A stretch of DNA of 12,258 nucleotides from Clostridiales bacterium. GTDB lineage: Bacteria; Bacillota; Clostridia; Christensenellales; Pumilibacteraceae. Shown piece after piece: positions 6,792-12,258 of the stretch; position 1 is the stretch's first letter, and each line of letters starts with the position of its first letter. Under the pieces are notes generated by a model. That model worked only from the letters and a program-made list of their open reading frames with translations, was not told the DNA's origin and did not search any database. The translations under genes were made by a program, and so were the position numbers. The stretch is taken from positions 1 through 12,258 of the forward strand of contig JAIEBL010000386.1 in assembly GCA_029069015.1 (NCBI GenBank), given 5' to 3'.

Positions 6792-7745
6792 ATGACGAGA
6801 AAAACGTTTCAAAACACCGTAACGGCCTTGCTCCCCTCGGTGAGTGCACGCGAAGCGGTAGCACGCGAGAACTTCGCTTTTTCGGACAGGGCGCTTCTTC
6901 GCATCATCTACGAGTACGCCCCCGATTTAGACGTTAAGCTGAAACTTTTCGAACAGGCAAAAAACCTGTTTACCGAGAAAAGCTCCAAGCTACACGCGCA
7001 GAAGCTGATCGACTACTACACGCGGCAGCTCAGCGATTTCAAGACGCCCCGAGCAAATACGCTCTATGAGGTGGTCATCAAAAGTGAACCGGATATAACG
7101 CCCGATCGGTATCTGGTATCGACCTATGAAGACGCGCTCTCGTGTATAGAGTGCCATCTAAAATACTGCGAAATCAAAGCGAAAGACGAAAGCCCGCTTG
7201 CAAGGTATACCATTTCCCGCCGCAGCACGGTTGCGCCGAGGAAAGCGTCGGATATCGGAAAGATTCCGTGGCCCGACGAGTGCATACTCGGCTACAAGCG
7301 GAAGATCATCGACGTGCATTGCCAAAGCATTGCCAACGAATGGCGCGACAAATGCCCGTCGCATGATTTTTGCTACACATGTAAGTACGATTGCATCGAC
7401 AAAGACGATCTTCCCCTTCCCCGCTTTTTGAACCTCTACGACCTCGTAGCCGTAAAGTATGAAAACGGGAAAATCGAATACGGCATCTATGCGTATGAAT
7501 CGGAAGAAGACGACTATACCGCCTACGTCTATATGTTCGATAACGAATACGTCAAAGGGCGCATCTTGGACAAAACGGACGAGGACGGCATCGGCTACTC
7601 ATTCTACACGCACGAGCATATCCCTCTTGCGATCGCCGAGCGCGTAGATCCCGAGTCCGTCCCCGAAAGCGTCCGCGCCGATTATCTCTACGCAAAATCG
7701 GTGGTAGAAGCCGAACACGCGGAACAAAAGGAAAACGGGGACTAA
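6792..7745 (+). CDS. Cys-rich hypothetical protein (317 residues)
   Basis: I do not recognise this protein. It is soluble, with no signal peptide or membrane segment. The N-terminal third (1-125) is mostly helical and charged. The middle is Cys-rich: Cys118, Cys121, Cys126, Cys164, Cys177, then CPSHDFCYTCKYDC (188-201), with Cys188/194/197/201 and His191 as likely metal ligands. A beta-rich acidic segment follows (215-275, e.g. YDLVAVKYENGKIEYGIYAYE), and the C-terminus is acidic. The ATG has AAGGAG eight bases upstream and an extended -10 promoter. It is the only plus-strand gene here, divergent from the zinc-ribbon/SPFH operon across a 256-base regulatory region, so it may be co-regulated with that operon. 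A zinc-binding or Fe-S role is only an inference from the Cys pattern. Confidence 0.78.
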   Translation: MTRKTFQNTVTALLPSVSAREAVARENFAFSDRALLRIIYEYAPDLDVKLKLFEQAKNLFTEKSSKLHAQKLIDYYTRQLSDFKTPRANTLYEVVIKSEPDITPDRYLVSTYEDALSCIECHLKYCEIKAKDESPLARYTISRRSTVAPRKASDIGKIPWPDECILGYKRKIIDVHCQSIANEWRDKCPSHDFCYTCKYDCIDKDDLPLPRFLNLYDLVAVKYENGKIEYGIYAYESEEDDYTAYVYMFDNEYVKGRILDKTDEDGIGYSFYTHEHIPLAIAERVDPESVPESVRADYLYAKSVVEAEHAEQKENGD

Positions 7746-7772
7746 AATTGAGAATTAGGAATGGGTTGTTTT

Positions 7773-7847
7773 CTGTCACCTCGACCAAAGCGTAGCGGAG
7801 TGGAGAGGTCTCTTAAAGAGATTTCTCGGCTTCGCTCGAAATGACAG
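7773..7847. repeat. Dispersed palindromic repeat A (75 bp)
   Basis: The element runs from CTGTCACCTCGACC to TCGAAATGACAG. The outer 12-base arms match except for two positions, which become G-U wobbles in minus-strand RNA. An inner hairpin pairs GAGAGGTCTCTT (7803-7814) with AAGAGATTTCTC (7816-7827). From general knowledge, repeats with GTCATTTCGA...TTCGCTCGAAATGAC ends occur in many copies in various gut bacteria. It lies in the 3' region of the Cys-rich gene, before the terminator, and carries no coding sequence. Confidence 0.7.
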
Positions 7848-7869
7848 GGCGGAACGGGACTATTCCATT

Positions 7870-7901
7870 AAAAAACGCAAGCCGTATGGCTTGCGTTTTT
7901 T
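7870..7901. terminator. Bidirectional rho-independent terminator
   Basis: AAAAAACGCAAGCC (7870-7883) and GGCTTGCGTTTTTT (7888-7901) form a perfect 14-bp stem with a GTAT loop. The T run on each strand lets it end both the plus-strand Cys-rich gene (stop at 7745) and the minus-strand redox operon (stop at 7926). Confidence 0.93.
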
Positions 7902-7925
7902 CGTTACTGCATATTTGTTTTTTCG

Positions 7926-10142
7926 TTATTCAAGAAAGCTTTCTACGAGCTGTTCGAGGTCTTCGTACGAGTGGAAGGAATTCGTGCTGTTGTAGAGGAC
8001 GATGCCGTATTTGTTTACGATGACGGTAAGCGGCCACATTCCCTCGCCGCCGAGTGCTTCATAGGTAAGGCAGGTGTTGCCCTCTAAATTGTCTTGCGCA
8101 AAGGTGAGCGTTGCGTTCGGCCATTTCTCGGAAATGAACTGCGGAACGTTGCGGGTGGACGAGCCGTGAATGGCGAGGACGTTGATATCCGGTTTATTCT
8201 TCGTCAGCGTATCGAAGTAGGGAATTTCGGCGACGCAGGGCGTGCACCAGGTCGCCCAGAAGTTGATGACCGTCAGCTTACCGCGTTTTTCATAGAGCGT
8301 AAAGCTGTCGTCCGAGCCGTAGAGCTGAACCGTAAAGTTAGGCGCGCGCTGTCCGACCTCGTAACCCTCTTCCGCGAGGAAGCTATCCACGAGCTGTTTG
8401 AGGTCATTGTACGATTGGAAAGAGTAAGTGCTATTGTACATGACAAATCCGTTCTCGTCCACGATTACGGTAAGCGGCCACGTGTCCGTACCGCCAAGTG
8501 CAGTAAAGGTAAGGCATTCATCGTTGTCAATATTATCTTGTGCAAAAGTAAGCGTGGCGTTCGGCCAGTTCTCAGCAATAACCGTGTCAACGTCGGCGTC
8601 GGATGCGCCGTGAATGGCAATTACGTTAATGTCCGATTTGTCCTCGGCGAGCGTATTGAAATAAGGGATTTCCACCAAGCAAGACGGGGAACCTGTATCC
8701 CAGAAATAAATAACCGTCATCTTGCCGCGATGGTCGTACAGCTTGAAACTGTCTTCCGAGCCACATAAAGTAACTGTAAAGTCGGGGGCAAGTTGCCCCA
8801 CCTTATAGCCCGTTTCAATGGGTTTACTGTTGCCCTTGTTGCCTTTGTCGATAAAGTTGTAGTAAACAAGCGCGGTGACGAGAAGGACGAGCGCGGCGAT
8901 GACCGCCGTCAGCTGCAACCAGAACGCTTTGCCGCGGCTTTTCTTCGCGGGTTTCGGTTCGACCGTTTTTGTGGATGCAGGCGCAATCGTTTCCGCACTT
9001 GTCCGCGTTACGATTTCGGTTTGCGCGCTTGTTGCCGTAGCTTGTGTGTCCGCGACGACGTTTGCCGCAAGCTGCGGCTCGGTCGCAAAGCTAAGCGGCT
9101 TTTCGATATTTTCCGTTTCTGTTGCCGTTTCGACTTCGGACGCATGCAAGAACAGCTTCGAGCCTTTCCAGCGGATCGCTTGCGTGGGGCAAGCGGGAAT
9201 GCACTGTCCGCAGTTGATGCATTCGTGGTCGCCCACGCGCTTGATGTCCATTTTGCAGACGGTGACGCATTTGCCGCAGTCCGTGCACTTTTCTTTGTCT
9301 ACCTTCACGCCGAGGAGAGCTATGCGGTTAAAGAAACCGTAGATCGCGCCAAGCGGGCAGAAGAAGCGGCAGAAGAAGCGGAAAATGAAAACAGACGCCA
9401 CGATAAAGACGATCAGCAGAGAGAACTTCCAGGCGAACTGCCCGCCGAGCATACCGAACATAGCGGAATTTTTGGGATTAATCAGCAGCCCGATTGCGCC
9501 GCCCAAAGTGCCCGCGGGACAGATGTATTTGCAAAAGCCGGGGAGCGGAACGTTGCGCCGCGAATACAAGAGTGGAATGATGATGACGAGCACGGCGAGC
9601 AGAACGTATTTAAAGTAGGAGAATATGCGCGTCACGCGGCTCTTTCTCAGTTTGGGCGTGCGGATCTTATACAGCAACTCCTGCACGAGCCCTACGGGGC
9701 AAAGGAAGCCGCAAATCGTACGCGCAAACATAATCGCAAAGATGGCGAGTATCCCTATCACGTAGTAAGGCGCGCGCACGCTGCTCTCCGCCAGCGCGTT
9801 CTGAAACGCGCCGAGCGGGCAAGCGCCCACCGCGCCCGGACAGGAATAGCAGTTGAGCCCAGGCACGCACATGTATTTCGTGGTCGGACTTTTGTAAATC
9901 TGTCCTTTTATGTACCCTTTTACATTCGCGTTATAAAGAAGCGTCGCGTATACCTGAATGAGCCGCCGCTTGCTCGGCATATGCGCGCGCAGCCATTCCC
10001 TAATCGTGCGGCGCTTGTGCGGGATGCCCGTGTCCGCTTCCGTCTTTTTGACAAGTTTATGATGCCGTATGCCCTGCCACACGAAGAACGCGATGACGGC
10101 GGCGAGAACGACGCACAATACTATGATGATCGCAATATTCAT
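7926..10142 (-). CDS. Membrane polyferredoxin fused to two tandem thioredoxin-like (TlpA/ResA) domains
   Basis: This 738-residue protein joins cytoplasmic Fe-S chemistry to extracytoplasmic thiol chemistry. Residues 1-330 are a NapH/YccM-type module: helices near 3-22, 125-143, 175-193 and 240-257, CP motifs at Cys98/101/108, 144/148, 204/208 and 258/262, and two 4Fe-4S sets (Cys286/289/292/296; Cys308/311/314/318). A Thr/Ala/Glu-rich linker (335-400) leads to a fifth helix (407-427). Two thioredoxin-like domains follow: 445-592 reads FWDTGSPSC (Ser485, Cys488) and 593-738 reads FWATWCTPC (Cys633, Cys636). Both keep the cis-Pro (Pro556, Pro704) and an extra Cys (543, 691). So only the second domain has an intact CXXC. 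The ATG has GAGGAG six bases upstream, overlapping the TGA of the CXXC-tail gene. A role in reducing external disulfides or peroxides is inferred; no partner oxidoreductase is visible. Confidence 0.9.
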   Translation of the reverse strand: MNIAIIIVLCVVLAAVIAFFVWQGIRHHKLVKKTEADTGIPHKRRTIREWLRAHMPSKRRLIQVYATLLYNANVKGYIKGQIYKSPTTKYMCVPGLNCYSCPGAVGACPLGAFQNALAESSVRAPYYVIGILAIFAIMFARTICGFLCPVGLVQELLYKIRTPKLRKSRVTRIFSYFKYVLLAVLVIIIPLLYSRRNVPLPGFCKYICPAGTLGGAIGLLINPKNSAMFGMLGGQFAWKFSLLIVFIVASVFIFRFFCRFFCPLGAIYGFFNRIALLGVKVDKEKCTDCGKCVTVCKMDIKRVGDHECINCGQCIPACPTQAIRWKGSKLFLHASEVETATETENIEKPLSFATEPQLAANVVADTQATATSAQTEIVTRTSAETIAPASTKTVEPKPAKKSRGKAFWLQLTAVIAALVLLVTALVYYNFIDKGNKGNSKPIETGYKVGQLAPDFTVTLCGSEDSFKLYDHRGKMTVIYFWDTGSPSCLVEIPYFNTLAEDKSDINVIAIHGASDADVDTVIAENWPNATLTFAQDNIDNDECLTFTALGGTDTWPLTVIVDENGFVMYNSTYSFQSYNDLKQLVDSFLAEEGYEVGQRAPNFTVQLYGSDDSFTLYEKRGKLTVINFWATWCTPCVAEIPYFDTLTKNKPDINVLAIHGSSTRNVPQFISEKWPNATLTFAQDNLEGNTCLTYEALGGEGMWPLTVIVNKYGIVLYNSTNSFHSYEDLEQLVESFLE
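7929..8810 (-). repeat. Tandem duplication of the thioredoxin-like domain (444-bp period)
   Basis: Both active-site Cys to Cys and cis-Pro to cis-Pro distances are exactly 148 codons, so the two domains are in-register copies. Well over half of the aligned residues are identical by eye, including long blocks such as WPNATLTFAQDN and WPLTVIV. Local DNA similarity is also clear (GCGTTCGGCCA in both copies). The unit proximal to the membrane (about 8367-8810) carries the altered active site; the distal unit (7929-8366) keeps it. Confidence 0.88.
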
Positions 10143-10152
10143 ACCGTTCTCC

Positions 10153-10962
10153 TCAGCCTAACCCGATACATTCGGTGCAGATGTTAACCGCCTTTATCAT
10201 GACGTCGTGCGCCCCGCCGTTGAGCGCGCCCACGATGATAAATACAACCGCGACGCAGAACACCGCGCCGCGCGTAATCCAAAGCGCAAGGTCGGTCGAA
10301 AGCGCACGCAGTACTTTTTGATACCATTTAAGCGGTTTCTGCGGCTCGTCCGACGCGTTACTTTTGTCGCCGTGCTTTAACATGGTTTTGAGCGCGCTTA
10401 CCTGCTGCTTTGCAAGGATGCCGTTGGTGATCGCTGCCGCAACGAGTACGAGAAAAGAAACGGCAACGCAAGGAAGCACGTGGCGCACCATCGCAAAAAT
10501 TTCAGCCGTGATGTTTTCGCCTTTGAAGTTGGCGGTTTTTAACAGATAGCAAAGCGAGCTGATCGCGCAAATAAGTGCAACGGAAAACGCCCCGCACCAC
10601 ACGATCAGTCGAGCAAGTTTCAGCGTTTTGTACTTCTTTGCCGCTTCATCGTATTCCTCGTCCTTACCGCTCGCCGCCACTTTCTCAGAGAGCAGACGCA
10701 CCGCGTTTTCGGGCGTGGGCTTGGCCTTTACTTCATACAGCGGGAAGATCGCGCCGCAAGCGATCACGCCCACGAGCAGGATAAAGGGGATCGCCAGCAT
10801 CTTTAATCGCTTGGCAACGATTGCGCGAGAAAAAACGACGCCCGTGCCCCGCCCCGAATAGTAAATGTCGGCGGCAACGCAAATCAGCGCAATGCCCATT
10901 GCCACCGAAAACACCCCGACCAAGATCGAGTATAGTAAACGTATTTTTTCCGATTTATTCAT
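10153..10962 (-). CDS. Five-helix membrane protein with CD1871A-like C-terminal CXXC tail
   Basis: This 269-residue membrane protein starts MNKSEKIR. Predicted helices are about 12-33, 55-76, 119-142, 161-182 and 228-246. The loops after helices 2 and 4 are long and basic, as expected for the cytoplasm, which puts the C-terminus outside. It ends IKAVNICTECIGLG, with Cys262 and Cys265 in a CXXC. That ending matches the small clostridial family named CD1871A (CXXC motif-containing), here fused to a larger membrane protein. The gene is followed ten bases later by the polyferredoxin-thioredoxin gene, so the CXXC could relay electrons to the thioredoxin domains. I chose the ATG at 10962: the upstream GTG at 10983 falls inside the promoter spacer. 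No Shine-Dalgarno site is seen, in line with a nearly leaderless mRNA. The redox role is inferred. Confidence 0.8.
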   Translation of the reverse strand: MNKSEKIRLLYSILVGVFSVAMGIALICVAADIYYSGRGTGVVFSRAIVAKRLKMLAIPFILLVGVIACGAIFPLYEVKAKPTPENAVRLLSEKVAASGKDEEYDEAAKKYKTLKLARLIVWCGAFSVALICAISSLCYLLKTANFKGENITAEIFAMVRHVLPCVAVSFLVLVAAAITNGILAKQQVSALKTMLKHGDKSNASDEPQKPLKWYQKVLRALSTDLALWITRGAVFCVAVVFIIVGALNGGAHDVMIKAVNICTECIGLG

Positions 10963-10973
10963 AGGTGTGTATA

Positions 10974-11002
10974 AATATACCACAAAACGCGCTTTCTGTC
11001 AA
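10974..11002 (-). promoter_or_regulatory. Sigma-A promoter of the redox operon, predicting a near-leaderless mRNA
   Basis: On the minus strand, TTGACA (11002-10997) and TATATT (10979-10974) are separated by 17 bases, with TG one base before the -10. Transcription should start at about 10966-10970, only four to eight bases before the ATG at 10962. That leaves no room for a ribosome-binding site. Confidence 0.8.
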
Positions 11003-11069
11003 GTACGGGCAGAGTATGAAGATAGTGAAGAAGTTAAAATGAAGAGTGAAAAGGTAGAGTGTTCACGTT

Positions 11070-11162
11070 CCCCGTCATTGCGAGCCTCAGGCGAAGCAAT
11101 CCAGAGAAAAAGCAAGTTGGGGTCTGGATTGCTTCGTCGCTTCGCTCCTCGCAATGACGGGG
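11070..11162. repeat. Dispersed palindromic repeat B (93 bp)
   Basis: The outer arms CCCCGTCATTGCGAG (11070-11084) and its exact complement (11148-11162) are 15 bases each. The inner arms CGAAGCAATCCAGA (11092-11105) and TCTGGATTGCTTCG (11123-11136) are 14 bases each around a 17-base loop. From general knowledge, the CGTCATTGCGAG...GAAGCAATCC pattern is a widespread high-copy intergenic repeat. It has no coding sequence and lies between the redox-operon promoter and the terminator of the neighbouring gene. The flanking 11003-11069 is purine-rich with no evident gene. Confidence 0.8.
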
Positions 11163-11174
11163 ATAACAAAACAA

Positions 11175-11208
11175 AGAACGGCGGCAACATGTTCGTTGCC
11201 GCCATTCT
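11175..11208 (-). terminator. Terminator of the lipocalin-like gene
   Basis: AGAACGGCGGCAAC (11175-11188) pairs with GTTGCCGCCATTCT (11195-11208) around a 6-base loop. On the minus strand the one mismatch becomes a G-U pair, giving a 14-bp stem followed by a broken T run (TTGTTTTGTT). It starts 23 bases past the stop codon at 11232. Confidence 0.8.
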
Positions 11209-11231
11209 TTTATTGACCTTTCGTATTGCGT

Positions 11232-12258
11232 TTAGTTCGCTTGTCTGGTATAGGTTTCCGACTCGTCGTTCGAGTCTTTCATCGTCAGGGAATTTCCGTT
11301 GAGCGTGACGGTGTAATTTTCCTCGGGGAAAATATCGTCGGCGGGAAGCGTAAAGGTATACGTGCTGCCGTTTTTCGTCCACGTGCCGCTAAGAGTGCCC
11401 ATGTCGTCCTCAAGGCTCCAAGTGCCGTCGGCATTCACCGTAAGCGTTTTGCTGCCGCCGAGCCCCGTGAGCTTATACACGCCGACGATCGGATCGTCCT
11501 GCAAAGCAAACACGAAATCGATCGGGCCATCCACTTTACTCTCGTCTCCGGTAGCAACCGCAAACGTAAGCGTTTTCGCGGTGGGATCGAATGTGACGCT
11601 GAAAGTCAAATCGACGCGGACAAAATCACTACCCACTATATCCAACCCGCCTTCCTTCGCGGTAAACGTATAGGTATTTTCGTCCGTCTTTTCCCAAGCG
11701 CCCGTGTAGACCGTCTTTTGCTGCATCATCTGGGTCGTCATGATCGTAAACCCGTATCTCTTGTGTACGGTAAGCAGGTACTCGTTCCCCTCGCAATTGG
11801 TTTGAGGATTTCCTTCTTCATCTACGTAGCTTACGAGCGTATAGCTGCCCACGATCTGGTCGGGTACGATCTCGTCATCGTAGTAGTAGAGCGGGAACAT
11901 CCATTTGGAATCTGCATCGTCTGCGTTAATACAGGCAGAAAGCTGATCCGTGTTGAGCGCATAGAACGTTTCAAGGAACTCTTTCAGTTCTTCCGTCAGC
12001 GGATAGACGCCGTCTGCGTTTACATAATTCGTATAGCAGGCATTCACGTCGAGCGCGCTCGGGATCACGTTGTTTTGCGTCTTATCCCGATCGTAATTCT
12101 TAAAGCCGCGCAGGAAATAGCGATAGTCGGTTCTGTCGAAGCCGTAGGGCGCTTTCGCTACGGTTTTAACGTAACTGAAATAAGAATTCTCTTTGTCTAA
12201 GTAGGCAAGCGGTTCACCGATGCTGAATCTGTCCGCGCCGACTTTTTCCTTAAGCATG
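11232..12258 (-). CDS. C-terminal part of a protein with two lipocalin-like beta modules (partial)
   Basis: At least 341 residues are visible, and the frame is open to the window edge. The Met encoded at 12257-12255 is probably internal, because no upstream region can be seen to test it. Residues 1-130 are mixed alpha/beta with no family I recognise (e.g. YGFDRTDYRYFLRGFKNYDRDK). Two beta-rich modules follow, each opening IVGxY and closing in a GxW...YTFT strand: 135-200 (IVGSYTLVSY...GAWEKTDENTYTFTA) and 257-304 (IVGVYKLTG...GTWTKNGSTYTFTLP). Such lipocalin-like repeats are common in secreted lipoproteins of gut Firmicutes. The composition is acidic, Thr-rich and low in Lys/Arg in this half, fitting an exported protein. 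A signal peptide would lie outside the window. A hairpin terminator follows. Function unknown. Confidence 0.75.
   Translation of the reverse strand, partial: MLKEKVGADRFSIGEPLAYLDKENSYFSYVKTVAKAPYGFDRTDYRYFLRGFKNYDRDKTQNNVIPSALDVNACYTNYVNADGVYPLTEELKEFLETFYALNTDQLSACINADDADSKWMFPLYYYDDEIVPDQIVGSYTLVSYVDEEGNPQTNCEGNEYLLTVHKRYGFTIMTTQMMQQKTVYTGAWEKTDENTYTFTAKEGGLDIVGSDFVRVDLTFSVTFDPTAKTLTFAVATGDESKVDGPIDFVFALQDDPIVGVYKLTGLGGSKTLTVNADGTWSLEDDMGTLSGTWTKNGSTYTFTLPADDIFPEENYTVTLNGNSLTMKDSNDESETYTRQAN

Noticed and set aside
6606..6812. Short open frames in both directions across the divergent region as small genes
   Set aside because: They run through promoters and inverted repeats and have no binding sites or plausible protein composition.
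8793..10187. Plus-strand open frame of 464 codons opposite the polyferredoxin gene
   Set aside because: It is rich in Arg, His, Asp and Ala with no hydrophobic pattern or domain, lacks its own binding site, and lies fully antisense to a gene with clear Fe-S and thioredoxin motifs.
10963..10983. GTG at 10983 as the start of the CXXC-tail protein
   Set aside because: The codon lies in the spacer of the consensus promoter, upstream of the likely transcription start.
7773..11162. Redox operon as a transposon bounded by the two palindromic repeats
   Set aside because: The repeats are of different families, there is no transposase or integrase, and no target-site duplication is visible.
11226..12200. 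Plus-strand open frame of 324 codons opposite the lipocalin-like gene
   Set aside because: Arg/Val/His-rich shadow translation. The minus frame shows repeated beta modules and is followed by a matching terminator.

Overview
The window reads as a bacterial chromosome segment of moderate GC with strong Shine-Dalgarno sites, an occasional TTG start and short intergenic gaps. Family content (a GH31 enzyme of a type common in gut Firmicutes, a YdjI-like SPFH protein with zinc ribbons, and a C-terminal CXXC tail like the clostridial CD1871A family) suggests an uncultured Clostridia-type member of the Bacillota, probably from an animal gut. That placement is inference. There are nine genes: eight on the minus strand and one on the plus strand. 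I see no tRNA, rRNA, CRISPR array, transposase or phage gene.

Region 1 (45-2086): an intracellular GH31 alpha-glycosidase behind a 12-bp perfect palindrome with a central CG, which looks like a LacI-family operator. Region 2 (2087-3796): three small minus-strand genes of unknown function: a two-helix membrane protein, a four-helix membrane protein with a PH-like middle domain and a TTG start, and a soluble 140-residue protein translationally coupled to it. Region 3 (3845-6535): a two-gene operon of a 546-residue double-zinc-ribbon protein and an SPFH protein with zinc-ribbon tail, ended by a hairpin terminator. This resembles the SPFH/zinc-ribbon part of the Bacillus envelope-stress locus pspA-ydjGHI, but no pspA is in view.

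Region 4 (6536-7901): a compact divergent regulatory region holds a consensus sigma-A promoter for the zinc-ribbon/SPFH operon, an opposed promoter for a Cys-rich orphan gene, an inverted repeat at the predicted start of transcription, and three GCAAAT-type half-sites. The 317-residue orphan protein follows, then a palindromic dispersed repeat and a bidirectional terminator. Region 5 (7926-11002): a two-gene redox operon. A five-helix membrane protein ending in CTECIGLG precedes a 738-residue fusion of a NapH/YccM-type polyferredoxin with two tandem thioredoxin-like domains, the first of which has lost one active-site Cys. The operon's promoter predicts a nearly leaderless mRNA. The likely role is moving reducing power from the cytoplasm to extracytoplasmic thiol targets.

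Region 6 (11003-12258): a second palindromic dispersed repeat, a terminator, and the C-terminal part of a probable exported protein with two lipocalin-like beta modules, cut by the window edge. The most interesting material is the redox operon (inactivated tandem thioredoxin, fused CXXC tail, near-leaderless start) and the divergent region at 6536-6791.
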